DNA from: Stakelama flava
GTDB lineage: Bacteria > Pseudomonadota > Alphaproteobacteria > Sphingomonadales > Sphingomonadaceae
Assembly (NCBI RefSeq): GCF_019351405.1
Contig: NZ_JAHWZX010000001.1
Coordinates: 124,001 to 188,000 of the forward strand
Reading direction: 5' to 3'
Length of the DNA stretch: 64,000 bases
Positions 36,247-45,582 of the stretch are shown here, piece after piece. The notes under the pieces were generated by a model that was not told where the DNA came from, searched no databases, and saw only the letters and a list, made by a program, of their open reading frames with translations. Both the position numbers and the translations under genes were made by a program. How positions within the stretch are numbered: position 1 is the stretch's first letter; every line of letters starts with the position of its first letter.

Positions 36247-36906
36247 ATGAAGAAGGTCTTCCTGGCCGCGGCGCTTGCGGCCACCTCGATCAGCGGCGTC
36301 GCCTTTGCGGCGGCGCAGGATGCTCCCGCCATGCAGGGCAAGAAGCATTTCGGCCCCGACGCCAATCAGGACGGCATCGTCACCCGTCAGGAAGCGATCG
36401 CCGCTTCCGACGCGATGTTCGCCCGGATGGATACGAACCATGACGGCCAGCTTTCCGCCGACGAACTGAAGATGGGCCGCCATCACCGCGGCGGACGCCA
36501 TCATCGGATGGACCCGGAACGCAAAAAGGCGATGATGGAAAAGTTCGACACCAATAAGGACGGTCAACTTTCCGATGCCGAGAAACAGGCCGCGCGCGCT
36601 GCCATGAAGGAACATCGCCAGGCGCGCAACGGCGATCGCAAGGGGCCGGAGGGTCGTCCCGACAAGGGTCAGCGCCAGGCGCGCATGATGGCACGGGTCG
36701 ATACCGACAAGAACGGGTCGATCAGCCAGGCTGAATTCCGCGCCGCCGCCATGCAACGCTTTGCAAAGGCCGACGCCAATAATGACGGCCGCATCGACAA
36801 GGCGGAGCGCGAGGCGATACATGCGAAGATGAAGGAACGTCGTGGCCATGGGCTGGACCGGCGCGGCGACGGCCCACCGCCGGCAGAGCGCCCCGACGCG
36901 AACTGA
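36247..36906 (+). CDS. Exported EF-hand calcium-binding protein
   Basis: A 219-residue secreted or periplasmic protein. The signal peptide is MKKVFLAAALAATSISGVAFA. Five EF-hand loops follow at about residues 38, 61, 100, 151 and 176: DANQDGIVTRQE, DTNHDGQLSADE, DTNKDGQLSDAE, DTDKNGSISQAE and DANNDGRIDKAE. All keep acidic residues at loop positions 1, 3, 5 or 12. A His/Arg cluster (GRHHRGGRHHRMD) lies between loops 2 and 3. A strong terminator separates it from the two-component genes downstream. It may buffer or sense Ca2+ at the envelope. Confidence 0.92.
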   Translation: MKKVFLAAALAATSISGVAFAAAQDAPAMQGKKHFGPDANQDGIVTRQEAIAASDAMFARMDTNHDGQLSADELKMGRHHRGGRHHRMDPERKKAMMEKFDTNKDGQLSDAEKQAARAAMKEHRQARNGDRKGPEGRPDKGQRQARMMARVDTDKNGSISQAEFRAAAMQRFAKADANNDGRIDKAEREAIHAKMKERRGHGLDRRGDGPPPAERPDAN

Positions 36907-36920
36907 TCCGTCATAACTCC

Positions 36921-36956
36921 GATGGCGCCGGGCGTTCACCAATGCCCGGCGCCATC
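36921..36956 (+). terminator. Strong hairpin after the EF-hand gene
   Basis: GATGGCGCCGGGC (36921-36933) pairs perfectly with GCCCGGCGCCATC (36944-36956) across a 10-base loop. It is followed by a pyrimidine-rich tract (CACCCTTTCCC). It lies 15 bases after the EF-hand stop codon and 33 bases before the response regulator start. Confidence 0.7.
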
Positions 36957-36989
36957 CACCCTTTCCCTTACCCGCGGATATGCTAGCGC

Positions 36990-37715
36990 ATGGACATGGC
37001 CGAACCTTCGCATCTTCTGCTGGTCGACGACGAACGATCGATCCGCGAACCGCTTGCCCAATATCTCACCAAACAGGGCTTCCGCGTTACCCAGGCGGGC
37101 GATGCGGCAAGCGCGCGCGATCGCCTGAACGCCTATGCCATCGATCTGGTCATCCTCGACATCATGATGCCGGGCGAGGACGGGCTGTCGCTATGTCGTC
37201 ATATCCGCGCGACCAGCGAAGTGCCCGTCATCCTGCTGACCGCGAAGACGGAGGAGACCGACCGGATCGTCGGACTGGAAATCGGTGCCGACGATTATGT
37301 CACCAAACCCTTTTCCCCGCGTGAGCTTGCCGCGCGGATCAAGGTCGTGCTGCGTCGGCTCGATGCCGGGGGCACCCGTCAGAGCGCACCCGATTCGGGC
37401 GCTTTTTCGTTCGCAGGCTGGGTTTTGAAGACCGGCGAGCGTGCCCTGATCGATCGCGAAGGCGTGACGGTGGCGCTATCTACCGGCGAATATAATCTGC
37501 TCCACGCGCTCGTCACCCGGCCGCGACAGGTGCTCACTCGCGACCAGCTTCTCGACCTGACGCAAGGAAGGGAGGCGGCCGCCTTTGACCGGGCGATCGA
37601 CAATCAGGTCAGCCGCCTGCGCAAGAAGATCGAACCCGACCCCAAAAACCCGACAATCATCAAGACCGTCTGGGGTGGCGGCTATACGCTATCGGCGGAA
37701 GTAACACGGTTGTGA
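36990..37715 (+). CDS. OmpR/PhoB-type response regulator
   Basis: A 241-residue DNA-binding regulator. The receiver domain has LLVDDERSIREPL (acidic pocket), the phospho-acceptor in DLVILDIMMPGEDG (Asp57), VILLTAK and GADDYVTKPFSPREL. The winged-helix output domain (about 140-240) includes LSTGEYNLLHALVTRPRQVLTRDQLLDL, DRAIDNQVSRLRKKIE and IKTVWGGGYTL. An ATG at 36996 is an alternative start. Its stop overlaps the GTG start of the histidine kinase, so the two form a coupled pair. Confidence 0.95.
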   Translation: MDMAEPSHLLLVDDERSIREPLAQYLTKQGFRVTQAGDAASARDRLNAYAIDLVILDIMMPGEDGLSLCRHIRATSEVPVILLTAKTEETDRIVGLEIGADDYVTKPFSPRELAARIKVVLRRLDAGGTRQSAPDSGAFSFAGWVLKTGERALIDREGVTVALSTGEYNLLHALVTRPRQVLTRDQLLDLTQGREAAAFDRAIDNQVSRLRKKIEPDPKNPTIIKTVWGGGYTLSAEVTRL

Positions 37716-39067
37716 GGCGGCAATTCCCCTGGCCCAAAAGCCTGCCGGGCCAGCTGATGCTGCTGGTGGCGGTGCTGTTGTTCGTGGCGCAGGCGATCAA
37801 TTTCGCACTGCTGCTCAACGGGCGTCGGCAGCTTCGCTATGCCCAATATACCGTTCCCGCGGTCAACCGCGTGGTCGATTCGGTCGAAGCGCTGCGCGCG
37901 GGCGAACCGGTGTCCGATCATCGTGGAGCGCGCCGGACCAGCCTTTCGCCGACCGCCGTCATTCCCGCCGGCCACCACGATGCCCGCCGGGTTGAACGCG
38001 CGATGCGAAGCGCGCTTGATGATGCGGGCCTCAGCGTCGGCGCGATAGCCACGCAGATTCGCCACATATCTCCGCATGATCGGCACCTTCGCCATATGGA
38101 ACCGCGTCGGGCCGAGCGCCTGCGTCAGGCGGCGACCGAACTTCGCATCGCAGTACAGGTGCCGGGCCGGGGCTGGCTGAACGTGCGCATGCCATGGCCG
38201 TCGGGCAACGGCTTTATTTTCTGGCAGATCCTACCCCAGACGCTGGTCATCTATCTGGTCATGCTTATCCCGATGTTCTGGCTCGGCCGCCGTATCGCGC
38301 GTCCGCTCAACCGCCTTGCCGGAGCAGCGCGCAGTTTCGATCCCGCCCGGCCCGCTCCGCCTGTCGAGGAGCGCGGTCCCGGCGATGTGCGCGCCGTGAT
38401 CGGGGCGTATAATCAGCTTTCGACGCGAGTCACCGCGATGCTGGATGAAAAGGACCGGATGCTCGGCGCGATCGGGCATGATCTTCGCACCCCCCTTGCC
38501 GCGCTCAGGGTGCGCATCGAATCGGTTGAGGATGACAGCGACCGCGACCGCATGGCCGACATTATCGAAGAGATGAACCGCACGCTGGAGGACATCCTGT
38601 CGCTTGCCCGGCTCGGACGGCCCAGCGAACCGGTGGGCGAGGCGGATCTCGCCGCGCTGGTCGATGCGGTGGTCGAGGATTTTCGCGATCTGGGGGAAAA
38701 TGTCGTTGCGCAGGAAGCGCCGCGCACGCGCATCCGCCTTCGCCCGACGCTGATGCGGCGCGCGATCCGCAACCTCATCGAAAATGCGGTGAAATACGGC
38801 AACGGCGCGCAGGTCCGGCTGGTCGACAACGGCGCTGAGGTACGGGTCGAGATTGCCGATACCGGCCCCGGTATTCCCGAAGATAAACTGGCCGATGTCT
38901 TCGATCCCTTCACCCGCCTCGAAAGTTCGCGCAACCGCGAAACCGGCGGCATCGGCCTTGGCCTTGCGCTCGCCCAGGCGATCGTTCGCGACGCGGGGGG
39001 CGACATCCTGCTCGCCAATCGCGACACCGGCGGGCTGATCGCGACGATCCGCCTTCCGCGCCGATGA
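37712..39067 (+). CDS. Sensor histidine kinase (EnvZ-type topology)
   Basis: A 451-residue inner-membrane kinase starting with GTG that overlaps the response-regulator stop. TM1 is at about residues 9-30. A 135-residue periplasmic domain contains His/Arg-rich patches (PAGHHDARR, SPHDRHLRHMEPRR). TM2 follows at about 168-190, then HAMP, HisKA with H256 in GAIGHDLRTPLAALRVRIE, and HATPase_c with NLIENAVKYG, ADTGPGIP and GGIGLGLALAQAIV. All catalytic boxes are intact. The signal is unknown; the histidine clusters and the nearby EF-hand gene suggest a cation or envelope cue (inference). Confidence 0.93.
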   Translation: MRRQFPWPKSLPGQLMLLVAVLLFVAQAINFALLLNGRRQLRYAQYTVPAVNRVVDSVEALRAGEPVSDHRGARRTSLSPTAVIPAGHHDARRVERAMRSALDDAGLSVGAIATQIRHISPHDRHLRHMEPRRAERLRQAATELRIAVQVPGRGWLNVRMPWPSGNGFIFWQILPQTLVIYLVMLIPMFWLGRRIARPLNRLAGAARSFDPARPAPPVEERGPGDVRAVIGAYNQLSTRVTAMLDEKDRMLGAIGHDLRTPLAALRVRIESVEDDSDRDRMADIIEEMNRTLEDILSLARLGRPSEPVGEADLAALVDAVVEDFRDLGENVVAQEAPRTRIRLRPTLMRRAIRNLIENAVKYGNGAQVRLVDNGAEVRVEIADTGPGIPEDKLADVFDPFTRLESSRNRETGGIGLGLALAQAIVRDAGGDILLANRDTGGLIATIRLPRR

Positions 39068-39104
39068 AGAAACCCATCGCGGCTTCAGGTGTTGGATCGC
39101 AGGA

Positions 39105-39797
39105 ATGATCAAGGTCGCCAGTTACAACATGCACAAGTCGGTGGGGCTCGATCGCCGCCGCGATCCCGAACGCACGTTGAACGTGCTGAAGGAGATCGAC
39201 GCCGATATCATCGCGCTTCAGGAGGCGGATCGGCGCTTCGGTCGTCGCATGAGCGTCATCGCCCCGCACCTTCTCGACGAACATACCGATTGGAAACCGG
39301 TGCCGGTCACCATGCGACCGATGAGCATGGGCTGGCACGGCAACGTCCTTCTGGTGCGCAAGGACGCGCGGATAGAGGATTGCGAACCTATCCACCTTCC
39401 CGCGCTCGAACCGCGCGGCGCGGTAATGGCCGATATACGGGTGAAGGGCGCGCTGGTGCGCGTGGTGGGCATGCATCTCGACCTGTCCGGGCTTTGGCGG
39501 CGGCGTCAGGCGCATATGATCATGAGCCATGTCGATTCCTGCGCGCGCCGCCTGCCCACCGTCATGATGGGCGATCTGAACGAATGGACCCGCAAATCGG
39601 GATGTCTTCGCGATTTCGCGCGCGGTTTTGATTTTGCCGATTGCGGCCCCAGCTTCCATGCCCGCCGCCCTGTCGCGCGGCTCGACCGGATCATGGTCTC
39701 GCGCGATGCGAAAATCGCCGCCGCGGGGGTTCATGCCAGCGCCGCTGCCCGCACCGCGTCCGACCATCTGCCCATCTGGGCCGAAATTTCGCTATAA
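39105..39797 (+). CDS. Endonuclease/exonuclease/phosphatase-fold protein
   Basis: A 230-residue EEP-superfamily hydrolase. Motifs: IKVASYNMHKSVGLDRRRDPERTL (Asn metal region), DIIALQEADRRFG (catalytic Glu), VVGMHLDLSGLWRRRQ, TVMMGDLNEWTR (Asp/Asn) and SDHLPIWAEISL (catalytic Asp-His). No signal peptide is seen. Members cleave DNA, RNA or phospholipid-type phosphodiesters, so the substrate is open. The patatin phospholipase-like gene starts 31 bases later on the same strand, which makes a lipid phosphodiesterase role attractive but unproved. Confidence 0.88.
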   Translation: MIKVASYNMHKSVGLDRRRDPERTLNVLKEIDADIIALQEADRRFGRRMSVIAPHLLDEHTDWKPVPVTMRPMSMGWHGNVLLVRKDARIEDCEPIHLPALEPRGAVMADIRVKGALVRVVGMHLDLSGLWRRRQAHMIMSHVDSCARRLPTVMMGDLNEWTRKSGCLRDFARGFDFADCGPSFHARRPVARLDRIMVSRDAKIAAAGVHASAAARTASDHLPIWAEISL

Positions 39798-39828
39798 TGA
39801 ATTAACCTGGCGGGAATGACAGGCGGTT

Positions 39829-42126
39829 ATGGCGATGCATGACAAGGAATTGCGGCTGGCGCTGGTCTGCTATGGCGGGATCAGCCTGGCCGTATACATG
39901 CACGGCATCACCAAGGAATTGTGGCGTCTCGTCTGCGCCAGCAAGGCGCGCCGCGACGGTATGGATGCGGGCGATACCAGCCAGCGAATCTACCACGAAC
40001 TGCTCGATGAGGTGGCGGCCACGAGCGACCTCAATCTGCGCGTGATGATCGACATCGTTTCCGGCGCAAGCGCGGGCGGTATCAATGGGATTTTTTTGTC
40101 GCAAGCGATCGCGACCGGGCAGTCGCTCGATCCGCTGACCGATATGTGGCTGGAAAATGCCGATGTCGAAGCGCTTCTCGCGCCCGACGCAGCGCCCGAT
40201 TCGAAACTGACCAAAATCTGGGCATTGCCCATCGCCTGGATGGCTGCGCGGCGCGAGCACGGCATAGAAGAGACGGTCGAACCCGCCACCCGCGACGAAG
40301 TACGCGCGAAGCTCGAACATTTCGTTCGCGCGCGCTGGTTCGAACCGCCCTTTGGCGGCACCCAGTTTCTGGGAATGTTGTTCGACGCGCTAGATGCGAT
40401 GCGCGACGGACCGCAATCGGGCCGCCTGCTGCCCGACGGCCAGCCGCTCGACCTGTTCGTCACGGTCACCGACTTTGGCGGTCATCCCGAACGCCTGCGC
40501 CTCAATTCGCCGCCCGAAGTGATCGAAACCGAACATCGCCTCGTCTGCTCGTTTACCGATCGCGGCGCCACAGTCACCCCGCTCGGCCATCCGGCGGAAC
40601 TTGCCTTTGCCGCGCGCGCAACCTCCAGCTTTCCGGGCGCTTTTCCGCCCTTCATGCTCTCCGAACTCGACGATGCGCTCGACGCGCGCGGGATGGACTG
40701 GCAGAGCCGCGACGCATTCCTGCAGCATGTCCTGCCGCGCCAATATGCCGCCAACGCGATCGATACGGTGGTGCTCATCGACGGCGCGGTGCTGGTCAAT
40801 GCGCCCTTCGCCCCCGCGATGAAGGCGCTTCGCGAACGCCCGGCGCGCCGCCATGTCGATCGGCGCTTCGTCTTTATCGACCCGGTTCCCGATCACCGGT
40901 TCGGGATCAGCCGCGAACCGAAGCAAAAGCCGGGCTTTTTCCAGACGATCATCGGCGCATTGTCCGAACTTCCGCGGCAGCAGCCGATCAGCGACAATCT
41001 GGAGGAAATCGCCGAACGATCGGAAAAGATCGAACGGATGCTCGGTATTGTAGAGGCGATCCGCGAAGAGGTGGAAACCCAGGTCGTCTCGCTCTTCGGA
41101 TATACGCTCTTTCTTGATTATCCCACGCCCAAACGGCTGGTCGCATGGCGTCGCCGCGCCCAGAACGCGGCGGTGGACAAGGCGGGATACACCCATGCCG
41201 CTTATGGCCAGTTAAAAATCGACGGCATGATCGATAAGCTTGCCGAATTGTTTTACACCGTCGCCGATCAGCAGGGACTGGACGAACGGCGGCGGATACG
41301 CTCCGCCATCGCCGGAACAATCGATCAGCGCGGCGCGCGCGATTTTTCCGCCAATCATTCCGGCGCGCCATCGCCCGCGACGCTGGAATTTCTGCGCAGC
41401 CACGATCTTGCCTTCCGCATCCGTCGGCTGCGGCTGTTGTCGCGGCGGATTACCGATCTCGATTCGGAGCATCTCGACGCGCAACTCCATCCGGTGCGCG
41501 ACGCGGTGTACGAATCGCTTGCCGATTATCTCGAACTCGAACGATCGACCAACTTTTCCGACCTGAAGGGCGATATCCGCGCACTGCGAGGCGATGCCGG
41601 CCCCTTGCTCGACAAGCTGGCCGAACGGATGGACCTGACCGGGCTGGACGCCAAAACCGACGATCGCCTTTCGGCGGGGTTCAGCCAGTTGTCGAAGGAA
41701 ATGCGGCGACCGGTATTGCTCGCCTATCTCGGCTTCGCCTTTTTCGACATCGCGACGCTGCCATTGCTGCAGGGAGAAGGGCTGGGCGAGTTCGACCCGA
41801 TGCGCATCGACCGGATTTCGCCCGAAGATGCCGTCGCGATCCGCAAGGGCGGCGCGCAAGCGACGCTAAAGGGCATTCAGTTCAACACCTTCGGCGCTTT
41901 TTTCAGCCGGGTGTACCGGGAAAATGACTATCTTTGGGGGCGGTTGCACGGTGCCGACCGGCTGGTCGATATCGTCCTGTCCACCCTGCCCCCGGCCGGA
42001 CGATTCAAGCCGGGCCGGGTCGATTCGATCAAGCGATCGCTATTTCACGCCATTCTTGATGAAGAGGAAGCAAGGCTGAGCAAGGTCGGCCCGCTGATCG
42101 AATCGCTCCGCGGGGAGATCGGCTGA
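39829..42126 (+). CDS. Patatin-like phospholipase, large (765 aa)
   Basis: Patatin-domain acyl hydrolase with a Ser-Asp dyad. The oxyanion region LALVCYGGISLAVYMHG is at the N-terminus. The nucleophile is Ser81 in SGASAGGINGIFLSQA. The catalytic Asp is about residue 318 in DGAVLVNAPF. TSSFPGAFPPFML is another patatin signature. The remaining 400 or so residues are a mostly helical C-terminal region like that of DUF3376-type patatin-like proteins. No signal peptide is seen, so it probably acts at the inner face of the membrane. A second ATG occurs two codons in. It sits after the EEP hydrolase in a probable two-gene unit. Confidence 0.9.
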   Translation: MAMHDKELRLALVCYGGISLAVYMHGITKELWRLVCASKARRDGMDAGDTSQRIYHELLDEVAATSDLNLRVMIDIVSGASAGGINGIFLSQAIATGQSLDPLTDMWLENADVEALLAPDAAPDSKLTKIWALPIAWMAARREHGIEETVEPATRDEVRAKLEHFVRARWFEPPFGGTQFLGMLFDALDAMRDGPQSGRLLPDGQPLDLFVTVTDFGGHPERLRLNSPPEVIETEHRLVCSFTDRGATVTPLGHPAELAFAARATSSFPGAFPPFMLSELDDALDARGMDWQSRDAFLQHVLPRQYAANAIDTVVLIDGAVLVNAPFAPAMKALRERPARRHVDRRFVFIDPVPDHRFGISREPKQKPGFFQTIIGALSELPRQQPISDNLEEIAERSEKIERMLGIVEAIREEVETQVVSLFGYTLFLDYPTPKRLVAWRRRAQNAAVDKAGYTHAAYGQLKIDGMIDKLAELFYTVADQQGLDERRRIRSAIAGTIDQRGARDFSANHSGAPSPATLEFLRSHDLAFRIRRLRLLSRRITDLDSEHLDAQLHPVRDAVYESLADYLELERSTNFSDLKGDIRALRGDAGPLLDKLAERMDLTGLDAKTDDRLSAGFSQLSKEMRRPVLLAYLGFAFFDIATLPLLQGEGLGEFDPMRIDRISPEDAVAIRKGGAQATLKGIQFNTFGAFFSRVYRENDYLWGRLHGADRLVDIVLSTLPPAGRFKPGRVDSIKRSLFHAILDEEEARLSKVGPLIESLRGEIG

Positions 42127-42197
42127 CCTTTCCATGCGCGCCGCGAACGCATAAGGTCCTACCGCCTGGGACAACGGAACGGGAGGACCACGCGGCG

Positions 42198-42587
42198 ATG
42201 CAGTTTCTCAAAACGCTTTTCTGGGCGTTGCTGATCGGGCTTGGCGCGGCATTCGCCTATAATAACTGGGTGCCGGTCGACCTGCATCTGTGGGGCGGCC
42301 TGATTGCCGAAGTGAACCTGCCGCTGCTGCTTCTGGTCAGCTTCCTGATCGGCTTCGTGCCGATGCTGCTCGCTTATTACACGATGCGCTGGCGTCTGCG
42401 TCAGCGTATTAGCAATAGCGAACGGGCGCTTGCCGATCTACGCGCCGCGCATGCCGTCGTTCCGCCCCCCGCGCCCGATGTTGCGATCACGCCGGCGGCC
42501 CCCGCGCCGCTTGGCGAACCCGACCCCATTCCGGTTCGGGAAGACGGTCCGCTGTTCGAATCTCCCATGAAGAAAGATGATGTATGA
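42198..42587 (+). CDS. LapA-domain membrane protein
   Basis: A 129-residue inner-membrane protein. Two TM helices (about residues 4-21 and 37-58) flank a short loop NNWVPVDLHLWGG, the pattern of LapA proteins that help control lipopolysaccharide assembly in E. coli. The cytoplasmic tail begins with a coiled-coil-like stretch (RISNSERALADLRAAHA) and continues Pro/Ala-rich. Its stop overlaps the pyrF ATG (ATGA), so pyrF is coupled to it, an arrangement also seen in other alphaproteobacteria. Confidence 0.85.
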   Translation: MQFLKTLFWALLIGLGAAFAYNNWVPVDLHLWGGLIAEVNLPLLLLVSFLIGFVPMLLAYYTMRWRLRQRISNSERALADLRAAHAVVPPPAPDVAITPAAPAPLGEPDPIPVREDGPLFESPMKKDDV

Positions 42588-43258
42588 GTTCGCCCGTATT
42601 CGTCGCGCTCGACACGCCGGACCTTGACCGGGCAAAGGCGATCGCCAGCCGGGTGAAGGCGCATGTCGGCGGGATCAAGCTGGGGCTTGAATTCTTCATG
42701 GCGAACGGCCGTCACGGCGTTCACGACATGGCGGCGATCGGCCTGCCCGTCTTTCTCGATCTGAAACTGCACGATATTCCCAACACCGTCGCCAAAGCGA
42801 TCCAGGCGCTGGGCTCACTCGAACCCGCCATACTCACCGTGCATGCGGCGGGGGGCCGCGCAATGCTGGAAGATGCTAAGGCGGCGGCGCCGGCGGGGAC
42901 AAAGGTCGTTGCAGTCACGATGCTTACCAGCCTTGATGGCGAAGACCTTCATTCGATCGGCCTGTCGCGCGATCCGCATGAACAGGTCATGCGCCTGACC
43001 GAGCTTGCGCGCGCGTCCGGCGTCGACGGGATCGTATGCTCCGGAGCAGAAGTGAAGGCCGCGCGCGCCGTTTGGAAGGACGGGTTTTTCGTGGTGCCCG
43101 GCGTTCGCCCCACCGATGGCCATCATGGCGATCAGAAACGAGTCGTCACGCCGCGTCAGGCGCTTGATTCGGGCGCGTCGATCCTGGTCATCGGCCGTCC
43201 GATCACGCAGGCGGCGAACCCTGACGAAGCGGCACGGGCAATCGAAGCGACGCTCTGA
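42584..43258 (+). CDS. pyrF: Orotidine-5'-phosphate decarboxylase
   Basis: Last step of UMP synthesis (224 residues, TIM barrel). Motifs: VALDTPDLDRAKAIASRV, GGIKLGLEFF, the catalytic VFLDLKLHDIPNTVAKA with its Asp-Lys-Asp array, LTVHAAGGRAML, VTMLTSLDGEDL, VVPGVRPTDGHHGDQKRVVTPRQALDSGASILVIGRPITQA. It is translationally coupled to the LapA gene and followed by a bidirectional hairpin terminator. Confidence 0.96.
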   Translation: MSSPVFVALDTPDLDRAKAIASRVKAHVGGIKLGLEFFMANGRHGVHDMAAIGLPVFLDLKLHDIPNTVAKAIQALGSLEPAILTVHAAGGRAMLEDAKAAAPAGTKVVAVTMLTSLDGEDLHSIGLSRDPHEQVMRLTELARASGVDGIVCSGAEVKAARAVWKDGFFVVPGVRPTDGHHGDQKRVVTPRQALDSGASILVIGRPITQAANPDEAARAIEATL

Positions 43259-43292
43259 CCCCGCGTCCCTCGATATCTTCCTCTGCCGCATA

Positions 43293-43325
43293 CAAAAAGG
43301 GCCGCCCCGTAACGGAGCGGCCCTT
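43293..43325. terminator. Bidirectional terminator between pyrF and the 48-aa membrane gene
   Basis: AAGGGCCGC (43297-43305) pairs with GCGGCCCTT (43317-43325), extended by CC-GG pairing around a short loop. On the minus strand the stem is followed by five T (plus-strand AAAAA at 43294-43298), a good intrinsic terminator for the small gene. On the plus strand a CTTCC tract follows for pyrF. Confidence 0.75.
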
Positions 43326-43344
43326 CTTCCCTGTCGCGAAACGG

Positions 43345-43491
43345 TCAGACCCTGCGACCGGTGATCAGCTGCCAGATCACGACGATCACCGCCACGACGA
43401 GCAGGATGTGGATAAGGCCGCCCGCAACATGGAAAGCAAAAAAGCCAAGGAGCCACAGGATCAGCAGGATGATGGCGATCGTCCAGAGCAT
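43345..43491 (-). CDS. Small hydrophobic membrane protein (lmo0937-like), 48 aa
   Basis: A 48-residue protein, MLWTIAIILLILWLLGFF onward, ending in WQLITGRRV. Two hydrophobic helices are separated by HVAGG, as in the widespread lmo0937-type stress-associated small membrane proteins. The start ATG is at 43489-43491 and the stop is TGA. It has its own minus-strand terminator at 43293-43325, which supports real expression. It is convergent with pyrF and divergent from trpF. Its function is unknown. Confidence 0.75.
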   Translation of the reverse strand: MLWTIAIILLILWLLGFFAFHVAGGLIHILLVVAVIVVIWQLITGRRV

Positions 43492-43666
43492 GTCGAAAAA
43501 TTCCTTCCCCGTTTAAGCGCCGCACGACGCGGCGTCGGTACAGATGCGTAACAGCCCGGCCGGGATTGCGTTCCGCCACTGCGTCAACTTTTATCGTTTA
43601 TTCCAGCGCGATGGCGCAAGCCCTCGCAGATTTACCCCGCCGCCGCACGTCGCTATAGCCACCGTC

Positions 43667-44308
43667 ATGCCCCGCCCCACCGCCAAAATCTGCGGCCTTT
43701 CTACACCCGCCGCGATCGATGCCGCCGTTCGAGGCGGGGCGAGCCATGTCGGGTTCGTGTTTTTCCCCCCCAGCCCGCGCAATGTCGGTTTCGAACAGGT
43801 GCGTTCGATCGCCGGGCGAGTTCCCGCGCATATTCGCCGGGTGGGTGTTTTCGTCGATCCGTCGGACGATCTGATCGATGGCGCGATCGCATCCGCCGCG
43901 CTCGACGTGCTTCAGCTTCACAAGACCACGCCCGACCGGATCGCCGCGATCCGCGCCCGGACCCGGCGCGAAACCTGGGGCGCGCTGGCAGTTAAAACCC
44001 GCGCCGATCTGGATAAGGCATCGGCGCTGGCGGGCGCTGCCGACCGCATCCTGTACGATGCCAAAACGCCGGACAGCGCGGCGCTTCCCGGCGGCATGGG
44101 GGTGCGGTTCGACTGGGCATTGCTCGATGGATTTCGTCATCCCGCCCCCTGGGCGCTGTCGGGCGGGCTCGACGCTGCAAATATCGGCGAAGCGCTCACG
44201 CGCACCGGCGCACAGCTGGTCGATGTCTCTTCGGGCGTCGAAACCGCCCCCGGCGTCAAGAGCGAGACTCGCATCCTCGCCTTCCTTCGCGCGGCGGCCG
44301 GGACCTGA
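43667..44308 (+). CDS. trpF: Phosphoribosylanthranilate isomerase
   Basis: Amadori rearrangement of phosphoribosylanthranilate in tryptophan synthesis (213 residues). Motifs: [35 protein letters not shown] with the catalytic Cys, [34 protein letters not shown] with the catalytic Asp, FDWALLDGF and [14 protein letters not shown]. The start is the ATG at 43667; the open frame extends 41 codons farther without similarity. It leads the trpF-trpB-X-trpA-accD-folC unit. Confidence 0.94.
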   Translation: MPRPTAKICGLSTPAAIDAAVRGGASHVGFVFFPPSPRNVGFEQVRSIAGRVPAHIRRVGVFVDPSDDLIDGAIASAALDVLQLHKTTPDRIAAIRARTRRETWGALAVKTRADLDKASALAGAADRILYDAKTPDSAALPGGMGVRFDWALLDGFRHPAPWALSGGLDAANIGEALTRTGAQLVDVSSGVETAPGVKSETRILAFLRAAAGT

Positions 44309-44346
44309 AGGGGATTGGCTCGCTCGCCAAGCCTGCTAAATGCCGC

Positions 44347-45582
44347 TTGCATATGACCACGCCCAATTCCTATCGCGCCCAGCCCGACGAGCGGGGCCAT
44401 TTCGGCGATTATGGCGGCCGCTACGTCGCCGAAACGCTGATGCCGCTTATCCTCGATCTGGAAACCGCCTATCGCGCGGCGCGGGCCGACCCGTCATTCG
44501 CGGCGCAGTTCGACGATCTGCTCGAACATTATGTCGGCCGCCCCAGCCCGCTCTATCATGCCGAACGGCTGACTGAAGAGCTTCGCAAGGACGCCAATCC
44601 GGGCAAGGGCGCGCAGATATGGTTCAAGCGTGACGAGCTGAACCATACCGGTGCGCACAAGATCAACAATTGCATCGGCCAGATTCTGCTTGCGATGCGC
44701 ATGGGCAAGACGCGGATCATCGCCGAAACCGGCGCGGGTCAGCATGGCGTCGCCACCGCGACCGTATGCGCGCGCTTCGGCCTTCCCTGCGTCATTTATA
44801 TGGGCGCCAAGGATGCCGAGCGGCAGCAGCCCAATGTGTTCCGCATGAAACTGCTCGGCGCTGAGGTCCGCGCGGTGGAAAGCGGCGCGCGCACGCTGAA
44901 GGATGCGATGAACGAAGCACTGCGCGACTGGGTCGCCAATGTCGACGACACCTTCTACATCATTGGCACCGCCGCCGGCCCGCACCCCTATCCTGAACTT
45001 GTCCGCGACTTCCAAAGCGTCATCGGCCGCGAAGCGCGCGAACAGATGCAAAAACGCACCGGCCGCCTGCCCGACCTGCTGGTCGCCGCGATCGGCGGCG
45101 GATCGAACGCCATCGGCCTGTTCCATCCCTTCCTCGACGACCAGGATGTTCGCATGCTGGGCGTCGAGGCGGCGGGCGAAGGGCTGGACAGGAAACACGC
45201 AGCAAGCCTTGCCGGCGGGTTTCCCGGCGTGCTTCATGGCAACAAGACCTATCTGCTGCAGGACGAGGACGGCCAGATCGCCGAAGCGCATTCGATTTCG
45301 GCCGGGCTCGACTATCCGGGAATCGGTCCCGAACATGCCTGGCTGAAGGATCAGGGTCGCGTCGATTATGTCGCGGTCAGCGACCGTGAAGCGCTCGACG
45401 CGTTCCAGCTTCTGTGCCGGACCGAAGGGATCATCCCCGCACTGGAACCTTCACACGCAATCGCGGCAGTTGCGGCCAAGGCACGGGAAATGAATGAGGA
45501 TCGTATCATCCTCGCCAATCTGTGCGGCCGCGGGGACAAGGACATCTTCACCGTGGCCGATGCGCTGGGAGTAACGATATGA
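44347..45582 (+). CDS. trpB: Tryptophan synthase beta chain
   Basis: PLP enzyme condensing indole with serine (411 residues). [19 protein letters not shown] opens the protein. PLP is bound by Lys105 in [27 protein letters not shown], the [13 protein letters not shown] phosphate loop and [12 protein letters not shown] are all present. An ATG two codons in (44353) is an alternative start. Its stop overlaps the start of a small membrane-protein gene rather than trpA, an unusual break in the trpBA pair. Confidence 0.97.
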   Translation: MHMTTPNSYRAQPDERGHFGDYGGRYVAETLMPLILDLETAYRAARADPSFAAQFDDLLEHYVGRPSPLYHAERLTEELRKDANPGKGAQIWFKRDELNHTGAHKINNCIGQILLAMRMGKTRIIAETGAGQHGVATATVCARFGLPCVIYMGAKDAERQQPNVFRMKLLGAEVRAVESGARTLKDAMNEALRDWVANVDDTFYIIGTAAGPHPYPELVRDFQSVIGREAREQMQKRTGRLPDLLVAAIGGGSNAIGLFHPFLDDQDVRMLGVEAAGEGLDRKHAASLAGGFPGVLHGNKTYLLQDEDGQIAEAHSISAGLDYPGIGPEHAWLKDQGRVDYVAVSDREALDAFQLLCRTEGIIPALEPSHAIAAVAAKAREMNEDRIILANLCGRGDKDIFTVADALGVTI

